64,000 nt of DNA from Bradyrhizobium sp. B124 (GTDB taxonomy: Bacteria > Pseudomonadota > Alphaproteobacteria > Rhizobiales > Xanthobacteraceae): assembly GCF_038967635.1 (NCBI RefSeq), contig NZ_CP152413.1, positions 6,142,001 to 6,206,000 of the forward strand. Direction: 5' to 3'. Shown here in pieces: positions 57,142 through 64,000 of this stretch. Each line of letters begins with the position of its first letter. The stretch's first letter is position 1. Position numbers and translations under genes: made by a program. The notes under the pieces are model-generated. The model was given only the letters and a program-made list of their open reading frames with translations, was not told the origin of the DNA and searched no databases.

Positions 57142-58080
57142 GTGACTGACAATAGCTCCGCGCCGCGCGCATCATCCACCAAACGGCTCGAGCCATTGCG
57201 CCAAGTCGACGCAGGCGTGCTCGACATCGCCTATTATGAGGCTGGCCCGGCCGACGGTCCCGCCGTCATGCTGATGCACGGCTTTCCCTACGACATCCAT
57301 TCCTATGTGGACGTCGCTCCGCTGCTGGCGGCGCAGGGCTGCCGGGTCATCGTGCCCTATCTGCGTGGCTACGGCCCGACGGCGTTCCGCGACAAGGCGA
57401 CGCCGCGCTCGGGCGAGCAGGCGGCGGTCGGGGCCGACCTGATCGCGCTGATGGACGCGCTCGACATCAAGCGCGCGGTGGTCGCCGGCTATGACTGGGG
57501 CGGCCGCGCCGCCTCGATCGGTGCGGCGCTGTGGCCGGAGCGCTGCATCGGGCTCGTCTGCACCAACGGCTACATGATCCAGGACATCGCGCATGCGATG
57601 GTGCCGGCGCGCCCGGAGCGCGAGGTGCCGCTGTGGTATCAGTACTACTTCCAGCTCGAGCGCGGTCGCGCCGGGCTCGCCGCCAACCGGCGCGGCATTG
57701 CACGGATATTGTGGTCGCAATGGTCGCCGAGCTGGGTATTCGACGATGCGTGCTTCGAGCGGACCGCGGTCGCATTCGACAATCCCGATTATGTCGACGT
57801 CGTGATCCACAGCTACCGGCATCGCTTCGGCCTCGCCGATGGGGATCCGCGATATGCGGATTTGCAGCGGCGGCTGGACGCGCTGCCGGTGATTACGGTC
57901 CCCACCATCACGCTCGACGGTGCCGATGACGGGGTGACGCCTGCGCGCGACGGCAGCGCCAGCGCGGCAAGATACACCGCCCGCCCGGCGCATCGCGTGA
58001 TCCCGGGCGCCGGACACAATCTGCCGCAGGAAGCGCCGGAGGCGTTCGCCGCGGCGGTGATGGAGCTGGTGAAGGGTTAA
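57142..58080 (+). CDS. Alpha/beta hydrolase, epoxide-hydrolase/haloalkane-dehalogenase type
   Basis: 312 residues from a GTG at 57142 with GGGAG upstream. MLMHGFPYDIHSY oxyanion loop, nucleophile elbow AGYDWGGRAA with Asp in place of Ser (typical of epoxide hydrolases and dehalogenases), and the late PGAGHNLPQEAPEAF histidine. Acid partner in DGADDGVTP. Acts on a small electrophile in the cytoplasm. Converges on the ABC exporter genes with 8 bases between stops. Confidence 0.9.
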   Translation: MTDNSSAPRASSTKRLEPLRQVDAGVLDIAYYEAGPADGPAVMLMHGFPYDIHSYVDVAPLLAAQGCRVIVPYLRGYGPTAFRDKATPRSGEQAAVGADLIALMDALDIKRAVVAGYDWGGRAASIGAALWPERCIGLVCTNGYMIQDIAHAMVPARPEREVPLWYQYYFQLERGRAGLAANRRGIARILWSQWSPSWVFDDACFERTAVAFDNPDYVDVVIHSYRHRFGLADGDPRYADLQRRLDALPVITVPTITLDGADDGVTPARDGSASAARYTARPAHRVIPGAGHNLPQEAPEAFAAAVMELVKG

Positions 58081-58088
58081 CGTGGTTC

Positions 58089-59609
58089 TTACCCACGCCG
58101 CGGGCTGATCTTCCAGGCGATGGCGAGTGTCAGCAGCGTCAGAAGGCCGCTGACGAGCGCGGCCATCGGGATCGTCAGGGCCAGGGCTGCGGTTGCGGCC
58201 CAGCCGATCGAGGAGAAGGCTTCCGCGAAGGTGGCGATGCGGGAGGAGGTCTGGCGCCGGCGGAACTGGCTGCGCTTGGCCTGCGCGCGGAACCAGAGCT
58301 GGACCGCGGCGGCGGATGCGGTCGCGATGACGATCGCGATCGCAGTCACCGCGGCCTGCCCCGGCGAAGCGAACGCCAGCGCGGCCACCAGCGGCGCGAA
58401 AACCGCGGCGATCGCAAGCAGGACGACCTCGACCTTGGCGCGGATCACACGCGACGGCGGCAGCGGCGCCGTCGCCACCAGATCGGGCGCGTCTTCGCCC
58501 GAGATGGTCAGCCACGCCAGTCCGCCGGCGAGCTGGCCTGCGGCCATCACGATGACAGGCGTGATCAGCACGATCGCGGTCGACGTACCGGAGAAACTTC
58601 GCCACAGCATCAGCGCCGGCGGCACCAAATAGAGCATCTGCATCAGGCTCTGCGACAGCAGCCACGGATCGCGGCGCAGCAGCAGGACTTCCTTGCGCCG
58701 CAGCGCCTGCTGCCGCGAGCCGGTCCGGAACGCGCGGGCCCGTCCCTGCGTGACCGCAGCCGGATTGGCGGCAACGCGCGCGACGGTGTCGGCAAACCGC
58801 GGCGCGAACACCGCCATCACGACGCCGAGCAGCACGAGCGCGGTGGAGAGCAGCAGCATCATGATGTCGACATCGCCGAGCGACGCGCGGGCCGGCCACC
58901 AGACGAGGCTGTCGGGGGCCGGGGCAATGCGTGCCGCGGTCTCCGAGGTCAGAAAGGCAAAGCGCGACAGCGTGCCGTAGGACAGCACGGCGACGACCTG
59001 CAACGCGATGACGAAGCCGGCGCCGATGACGGCGGAGACGATCTGTGCCACCAGCCGCGTCCGGCCCGGTCCGATCAGGCGAAACAGTAACGCGGTGACG
59101 GCGATCGCCGCGGCCGCCGCCGACAGCCCGATCGCAAGGACGACGCCGAAGCCGGCAAGCCAGCGTGCACCGCCGAGATACACCAGTACGTCGATGAACG
59201 GCGTCGACAGCAAGAGCGCCATGCTGCTCACGGTCAGCGCGATCGCGGCGATCCGGATCGAGAAGATGTTGGTGAGTTTTGCCGGCGACGACATGATCAG
59301 ATCGAGATCGGCGCGGGCGTAGAACACCCGTGTCACCGACTCGATCGCCTGCGAGAGCATCAGCGCCCAGGACAGGAAGATCGTCGCGGTCAGCACGATC
59401 AGCGAGGACGGATCGAGCGGAAACCGCAGGTCGACATAGCGGGCGACCACGGCATAGGCCGGCAGATGCAGGATCGCCGCGAAGATCAGCAGGCCGATCA
59501 CGGCGCGATTGCGCCGGCGCCGGCCGCCGGTCATCATCGCCAGCCATTCGCGCCACGCCAGGCGGAATTCGTGGCGGGCGAACCAGGTGAGATGGGCGGT
59601 CGAGCTCAC
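58089..59609 (-). CDS. ABC exporter permease
   Basis: 506 residues, about 10-12 membrane helices with a polar loop (RTGSRQQALRRKEVLLLRRDPWLLSQS) as in large ABC-2-like permeases. Starts with GTG at 59609 in a GTGA overlap with the ATPase gene. No periplasmic binding protein, so an exporter is expected. Substrate unknown. Confidence 0.88.
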   Translation of the reverse strand: MSSTAHLTWFARHEFRLAWREWLAMMTGGRRRRNRAVIGLLIFAAILHLPAYAVVARYVDLRFPLDPSSLIVLTATIFLSWALMLSQAIESVTRVFYARADLDLIMSSPAKLTNIFSIRIAAIALTVSSMALLLSTPFIDVLVYLGGARWLAGFGVVLAIGLSAAAAAIAVTALLFRLIGPGRTRLVAQIVSAVIGAGFVIALQVVAVLSYGTLSRFAFLTSETAARIAPAPDSLVWWPARASLGDVDIMMLLLSTALVLLGVVMAVFAPRFADTVARVAANPAAVTQGRARAFRTGSRQQALRRKEVLLLRRDPWLLSQSLMQMLYLVPPALMLWRSFSGTSTAIVLITPVIVMAAGQLAGGLAWLTISGEDAPDLVATAPLPPSRVIRAKVEVVLLAIAAVFAPLVAALAFASPGQAAVTAIAIVIATASAAAVQLWFRAQAKRSQFRRRQTSSRIATFAEAFSSIGWAATAALALTIPMAALVSGLLTLLTLAIAWKISPRRG

Positions 59610-60358
59610 GCGGCGGCCGCCTCGGTATCGACCAGCGCGATGAACATGTCCTCGAGGGTGGTGTCGTTGCGGCCGTTCTGCTCGCGCAGCTCGGCCAGCG
59701 TGCCCTCGGCGATCAGCCTGCCGGCCGCGATCACGCCGATCCGGTCGGCCATGCGCTCGGCGACCTCGAGAATGTGGGTGGTCATGATCACGGTGCAGCC
59801 GGCGCGGACGCGCTCCTGCAACAGCCCCTTGACGTGACGCGCCGACAGCGCATCGAGGCCGGTCAGCGGCTCATCGAGAATGATCAGGCGGGGATCGTGC
59901 ACCAGCGCACCGGCGAGCGCCACCTTCTGGCGCATGCCCTTGGAGAAGCCTTCGCAGCGCGCGTTGAGATGGGGCTCGAGCCCGAGCGACCCCAGGAGAT
60001 CGCGCGCCGACTTCTCCGACGTGCGGGGATCGATGCCCCACAGGCCGGCGACGAATTCGAGATATTCGAGCGGCGTCAGCTTGTCGTAGATCATCGGCTC
60101 GTCGGACACCCAGGCCATGATCTGCTTGGCTGAGACCGGGTCGGCCAGTGCATCGATGCCGAGGATCGACACCGAGCCGGCATCGGGCCGCAATAGCCCC
60201 GCCACCATGCGCAACGTCGTGGTCTTGCCGGCGCCGTTCGGCCCGAGCAGCGCATAGAATTCACCGACACGGACGGTGAGATCGAGCGCGTCGACCGCCG
60301 GGCGGTCAAAACGCTTGGTTAACCCTCGCACGGCGAGTGCGGACAGTTCCGAAGTCAT
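59606..60358 (-). CDS. ABC exporter ATP-binding protein
   Basis: 250 residues from the ATG at 60358; upstream in-frame sequence to 60562 is rejected as non-family. Walker A LLGPNGAGKTTTLRM, signature FSKGMRQKVALAGAL, Walker B LIILDEPLTGLDAL and TTHILEVAERMADRIGVIAAG match ABC-2 exporter ATPases (CcmA/NatA type). Coupled to the permease by GTGA overlap. Confidence 0.93.
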   Translation of the reverse strand: MTSELSALAVRGLTKRFDRPAVDALDLTVRVGEFYALLGPNGAGKTTTLRMVAGLLRPDAGSVSILGIDALADPVSAKQIMAWVSDEPMIYDKLTPLEYLEFVAGLWGIDPRTSEKSARDLLGSLGLEPHLNARCEGFSKGMRQKVALAGALVHDPRLIILDEPLTGLDALSARHVKGLLQERVRAGCTVIMTTHILEVAERMADRIGVIAAGRLIAEGTLAELREQNGRNDTTLEDMFIALVDTEAAAA

Positions 60359-60651
60359 GGTGCGTTGGCGATCCGGGAGTTCGCTCGTCGGTTGCGCAAG
60401 CTTGGACAAAAACCGTTTCGGTGCAGTGAATCGCACGGGGCAAATCGAACGCGATATCCGTATTAGTCCGTGCTGCGGCATATCTCCGCAAATGTGATGA
60501 TACAGCCGGATCAGCGGTTTGTTGACAGGGATCGGGCCTTTTGGCTCAATCCGAGCGGACATAGGCAGCTTTCAGCGCTTCCGACACAAGGGCGTGAAGG
60601 CGGGATGCAACGAGCGATCGGGAAGAATCGCCGGGCATCGGGGAGGGAACG

Positions 60652-61527
60652 ATGCTGGACTTTGTTCAGCAGCTCGTCAGCGGCATCGCGCTCGGCTGCG
60701 TTTACGGCCTGATCGCGCTCGGCTTCGTGCTGGTCTACAAGGCAACCGAGGTCGTCAATTTCGCGCAAGGCGATTTGATGATGCTGGGCGGCTTTTTCGC
60801 CTTCACCTTCATCGGCATGCTCGGGCTGAATTACTGGGTCGGCTTCGCCGGCGCGGTGATCTGCATGGCGCTGTTCGGCATGCTGGCCGAGCGGGTCGTG
60901 GTGCGGCCGATCCTCGGCTATCCGCAGTTCTCCATCATCATGGCGACGATCGGGCTCGGCTATTTCCTGCGCTCGGTCGCCGGCATGATTTGGGGCACCG
61001 ACGACTTCAAGATCGAAACGCCGTTCAGCCAGGGCGTCCTGCGGATCGGCAGCCTGGTGCTCGCCTATGACAAATTGTCGGTGATCGCGGCGACCATCAT
61101 CCTGTGCGCGCTGCTCTACCTGTTCTTCAACCGCACCACGCTCGGCACCGCGATGCGCGCCAGCTCCGAGAACATGCTGGCTGCCTATTACATGGGCATT
61201 CCGGTCAAGCGCGTGGTCTCGATCGTCTGGGCGATCTCGGCGGCGGTGGCGACCTGCGCCGGCGTGCTGCTGGCGCCGATCACCTTCATCCATTCCAATG
61301 TCGGCCTGGTGCTGGGGCTGAAGGCGTTTCCGGCGGCGGTGCTCGGCGGCTTCGGCTCGATCCCGGGTGCCGTGGTCGGCGGCGTCCTGATCGGCGTGAT
61401 CGAGAGCATGGCCGGCTTCTATCTGCCGCAGGGATGGAAGGACGTCGCGCCTTACATCGTGCTGCTCGCAGTGCTGCTGCTCAAGCCCGAGGGCCTGTTC
61501 GGCCTTCATGTCCGCAAGAAGGTTTGA
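60652..61527 (+). CDS. livH: Branched-chain amino-acid-type ABC permease LivH
   Basis: 291 residues, about eight membrane helices. GIALGCVYGLIALGFVLVYK and ATEVVNFAQGDLMMLGGFFA are hallmarks of LivH, and LKAFPAAVLGGFGSIPGAVVGG is its conserved loop. GGGAGGG lies before the ATG. First gene of livHMGF in view; no binding-protein gene lies upstream. May import branched-chain amino acids, amides or aromatic acids. Confidence 0.94.
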   Translation: MLDFVQQLVSGIALGCVYGLIALGFVLVYKATEVVNFAQGDLMMLGGFFAFTFIGMLGLNYWVGFAGAVICMALFGMLAERVVVRPILGYPQFSIIMATIGLGYFLRSVAGMIWGTDDFKIETPFSQGVLRIGSLVLAYDKLSVIAATIILCALLYLFFNRTTLGTAMRASSENMLAAYYMGIPVKRVVSIVWAISAAVATCAGVLLAPITFIHSNVGLVLGLKAFPAAVLGGFGSIPGAVVGGVLIGVIESMAGFYLPQGWKDVAPYIVLLAVLLLKPEGLFGLHVRKKV

Positions 61528-61537
61528 GGGGTAACAC

Positions 61538-62689
61538 ATGCGGTTTCTCTTCAAGACCGACTATGAAGACGACATCAGGTTGTTTCCGCATTCCGGCTAT
61601 CTCTATTCCTACGGCCTGCTGCTGGCGGTGCTGCTGATCGCGCCCCACGTGCTCTCAAGCTATCTGATGAGCCAGCTGGTCTTCGTCTGCATCTATGCGA
61701 CCGTCGGCGTCGGGCTGTTGATCCTGACCGGCTTCACCGGACAGGCCTCGCTCGGCCATGCCGCGTTTCTGGCGATCGGTGCCTACACGGCGGCCTATCT
61801 GCAGCAGTTCAACGTGCCGTTTCCGGTCTATTTCCTCGCGGCGGGGCTGTTGACCGGCGTGGTCGGCGCGCTGGTCGGATTTCCGGCGCTGCGGCTGCAG
61901 GGCATCTATCTCGTGATCGCGACGATCTCGTTTGCCTTCATCGTCGAGGAAATCCTGGCGCGCTGGGAAAGCGTGACCCACGGCAATGAGGGCATGCGGG
62001 TCAAGACCATTCAGCTGCTCGGCACCACGGTGTCGCGCGACGGCCCGACCTTCTACTATCTGTGTCTCGCGGTGCTGGTGCTGACCATCGTCGGCACGCT
62101 CAACCTGCTGCGCTCGCCGACCGGGCGCGCCTTTGTCGCGATCCGCGACAGCGAGACCGCGGCGCGCAGCATGGGCATCAACGTCGCGCTCTACAAGGTG
62201 AAGTCGTTCGCGATCTCGGCGGCGATCACCGGCTTTGCCGGCGTGCTGTTCGCCCACAAGCTGTCCTTCATCTCGCCCGAGATGTTCACTTTGCAGCTCT
62301 CGATCGAGTTTATCATCGTGATCCTGATCGGCGGCACCTTCAGCCTGCACGGCGCGGTGCTGGGCGCGATCTTCCTGGTCATGATCGATCCGTTCCTGAC
62401 CTATCTGAAGGACGACATGCCCGGCGTGATCAGCGGCGTCGCTGCCACGCTCGGCGCCGGCGCGGAACGCGTGGGCCACATCCAGGATGCGGTCGCGGCG
62501 TTTGCCTCGGCCAACGGCCTGAAGGGCGCGATCTACGGCATCATCATCGTGGTGTTCGTGTTGTTCGAGCCACTCGGACTCTATGGCCGCTGGCTCAAGA
62601 TCAAACTCTTCTTCCAGCTGTTCCCGCTGTACAAGCGCGCGACCTTCAAGCGGCAGAAGATCTACGTGAAATCGGAGCGGAACCGATGA
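61538..62689 (+). CDS. livM: Branched-chain amino-acid-type ABC permease LivM
   Basis: 383 residues. LILTGFTGQASLGHAAFLAIGAYTAA and RDSETAARSMGINVALYKVKSFAISA are LivM signatures. Longer than minimal LivM, with an extra loop (about 290-345) and a basic C-terminal tail (YKRATFKRQKIYVKSERNR). The stop overlaps the livG ATG (ATGA). Partner of LivH in the heterodimeric channel. Confidence 0.94.
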   Translation: MRFLFKTDYEDDIRLFPHSGYLYSYGLLLAVLLIAPHVLSSYLMSQLVFVCIYATVGVGLLILTGFTGQASLGHAAFLAIGAYTAAYLQQFNVPFPVYFLAAGLLTGVVGALVGFPALRLQGIYLVIATISFAFIVEEILARWESVTHGNEGMRVKTIQLLGTTVSRDGPTFYYLCLAVLVLTIVGTLNLLRSPTGRAFVAIRDSETAARSMGINVALYKVKSFAISAAITGFAGVLFAHKLSFISPEMFTLQLSIEFIIVILIGGTFSLHGAVLGAIFLVMIDPFLTYLKDDMPGVISGVAATLGAGAERVGHIQDAVAAFASANGLKGAIYGIIIVVFVLFEPLGLYGRWLKIKLFFQLFPLYKRATFKRQKIYVKSERNR

Positions 62690-63444
62690 GCTATTTCCGC
62701 GCCGAGAACCTGTCCCTGCATTTCGGCGGCCTCAAGGCCGTCGATGCGGTCAGCTTCGCGGTCGAGAAGGGCGAGATCCTCTCGATCATCGGGCCCAATG
62801 GCGCCGGCAAGAGCTCGATCTTCAACCTGATCTCGCGGATCTATCCGCCGACCTCGGGCAAGATCTTCTTCGAGGATCAGGACATCACCCAGCAGCCGGC
62901 CTACGACATCGCCAGGCTCGGCATCGCGCGCACCTTCCAGAACATCGAGCTGTTCGAGAATGCGACCGTGCTGAGCAATCTCCTGGTCGGCCGCCATCGC
63001 CATTCCACCACCCGGCTCTGGCAGGAGCTGTTGTTCCTGCCGAGCGTCCGGGCCGGCGAGAAGGCGCATCGCCGCCGGGTCGAGCAGGTGATCGAATTCC
63101 TCGATCTCGAGCCCTACCGCGACAAGCTGATCTCGGGGCTGCCCTACGGCGTGCGCAAGGTGATCGAGCTGGCGCGGGCGCTGTGTTCGGAGCCGAAGCT
63201 GATCCTGCTCGACGAGCCGTCGTCCGGCCTCAACGTCGAGGAGACCGACGACATGTCGTTCTGGATCCGCGACATGAAGAGCGAGCTCGGCATCACCGTC
63301 TTGATGGTCGAGCACGACATGACGCTGGTCAACCGGGTCTCCGACCGCGTCATCGCGCTGAACTACGGCCGTGTGCTGGCGATGGGCTCGCCGTCCGAGG
63401 TGCAGCACCATCCCGACGTCGTCGCAGCGTATCTCGGCGCATGA
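62686..63444 (+). CDS. livG: Branched-chain amino-acid-type ABC ATPase LivG
   Basis: 252 residues. Walker A IIGPNGAGKSSIFNL, GIARTFQNIELFENATVLSNLLVG (LivG-type Q-loop), signature region SGLPYGVRKVIELARAL in which the usual LSGGQ is LPYGV, and Walker B LILLDEPSSGLN. The altered signature is common in one LivG subgroup. Coupled to livM. Confidence 0.93.
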   Translation: MSYFRAENLSLHFGGLKAVDAVSFAVEKGEILSIIGPNGAGKSSIFNLISRIYPPTSGKIFFEDQDITQQPAYDIARLGIARTFQNIELFENATVLSNLLVGRHRHSTTRLWQELLFLPSVRAGEKAHRRRVEQVIEFLDLEPYRDKLISGLPYGVRKVIELARALCSEPKLILLDEPSSGLNVEETDDMSFWIRDMKSELGITVLMVEHDMTLVNRVSDRVIALNYGRVLAMGSPSEVQHHPDVVAAYLGA

Positions 63445-63454
63445 GGATGATGCC

Positions 63455-64000
63455 ATGAGCGCAGCAGACATCATCCTGAAACTCTCCAACATCGAGAGCT
63501 ATTACGGGCCGATCATGGCGATCCGCGGCATCAGCCTCGAGGTGCCGCGCGGCCGGATCGTGACGCTGCTCGGTGCCAACGGCGCCGGCAAGACCACGGT
63601 GCTGAAGACGATCTCCGGCATCCTCGATCCGCAGAAAGGGTCGATCGAATTCCTGGGCAAGCCGATCCAGCGCATGGAGGCCGACCGGATTGTGCGGCTC
63701 GGCCTCAGCCACGTGCCGGAGGGACGCGAGGTGTTTCCGTTCCTGTCGGTGCGTGAAAACCTGATGATGGGCGCCTTTCTGCGCAAGGACCGCGACGGTG
63801 TGGCGCAGGACCTCGAACGCGTCTACGGCTATTTTCCACGGCTGAAGGAGCGGCTCGGCCAGCCGGCCGGACAGCTTTCGGGCGGCGAGCAGCAGATGCT
63901 TGCGATCGGGCGGGCGCTGATGAACCGGCCGACCTTGCTGCTGCTGGACGAGCCGTCGCTTGGACTGTCGCCGATCCTGGTGAAGGAGATATTCACGATC
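63455..64000 (+). CDS. livF: Branched-chain amino-acid-type ABC ATPase LivF (3' end outside window)
   Basis: First 182 residues visible. Walker A LLGANGAGKTTVLK, LSHVPEGREVFPFLSVRENLMMG, signature LSGGEQQMLAIGRAL and Walker B LLLLDEPSLGLSP identify LivF. The start is set at 63455, 10 bases after the livG stop, with GAGG upstream. The reading frame continues past the window edge. Confidence 0.94.
   Translation, partial: MSAADIILKLSNIESYYGPIMAIRGISLEVPRGRIVTLLGANGAGKTTVLKTISGILDPQKGSIEFLGKPIQRMEADRIVRLGLSHVPEGREVFPFLSVRENLMMGAFLRKDRDGVAQDLERVYGYFPRLKERLGQPAGQLSGGEQQMLAIGRALMNRPTLLLLDEPSLGLSPILVKEIFTI

Noticed and set aside
57172..59556. 794-codon antisense/offset frame across the alpha/beta hydrolase and ABC permease
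   Set aside because: Arg/Ala-rich shadow; both overlapped genes are complete families with their own starts.

Overview
The window is GC-rich chromosomal DNA from an alphaproteobacterium. Its gene content, its families of short palindromic intergenic repeats and its many small secreted proteins fit Bradyrhizobium or a close relative. This assignment is inferred from style and gene families; there is no rRNA or other marker gene here. No tRNA, rRNA, CRISPR array, complete insertion sequence or replication origin was recognised.

Layout. 1-4 kb: aromatic catabolism, with the end of a 3-hydroxybenzoate 6-hydroxylase-like enzyme and a convergent pair of an aryl-CoA ligase and an FAD monooxygenase that could lead towards gentisate. 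4-10 kb: small secreted proteins, two Cys-rich-repeat proteins and, divergently, an RND efflux adaptor-pump pair. 10-13.6 kb: a medium-chain reductase, a dicarboxylate/amino-acid symporter and a periplasmic amino-acid-binding protein. 13.6-17.7 kb: a gene-poor, lower-GC patch with a truncated OLD/TOPRIM-type nuclease remnant, tiny proteins, a stand-alone receiver domain and an ATP-grasp enzyme. 18-23.7 kb: ferredoxin-NADP reductase, a patatin-like lipase, a membrane-anchored FMN glutamate-synthase-like protein and an FAD hydroxylase. 24-29.6 kb: a two-barrel porin under a Fur/Mur-like box, an Nramp-family transporter with altered metal-site motifs in a small operon, and a CsoR/FrmR-type sensor with tandem operators. 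29.7-35 kb: a creatininase-family hydrolase divergent from an NMT1-type ABC importer, a D-2-hydroxyacid dehydrogenase and a tandem Inh-domain protein. 35-37 kb: a DGPF protein with an ECF42-like sigma factor. 37-40 kb: a translationally coupled zinc metallopeptidase and ATP-grasp ligase. 40-43 kb: a membrane cNMP-binding protein and a class C beta-lactamase-like serine hydrolase.

44-51 kb holds a divergent catabolic locus. One arm is TctC-type binding protein, 3-hydroxyisobutyrate dehydrogenase-like enzyme, Gfo/Idh/MocA oxidoreductase and GntR regulator. The other is a PcaC-like decarboxylase and a PcaB/adenylosuccinate-lyase-like enzyme, followed by an M29 aminopeptidase. Two matching AT-rich dyads lie in the shared promoter region. 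51-57 kb: tandem GNAT, amidohydrolase, MFS exporter and MerR regulator with aldo/keto reductase behind a textbook MerR operator, then a secreted MBL-fold protein. 57-64 kb: an alpha/beta hydrolase, an ABC exporter pair and a branched-chain amino-acid-type importer (livHMGF) cut by the window end.

Operons are tight, with many ATGA, GTGA or TGATG overlaps. Gaps between operons repeatedly carry near-palindromic elements of at least five families, one of which encloses a good intrinsic terminator. The best candidates for undescribed biology are the metallopeptidase/ATP-grasp couple, the GntR-controlled catabolic locus and the Nramp operon with its leader-like small ORF.
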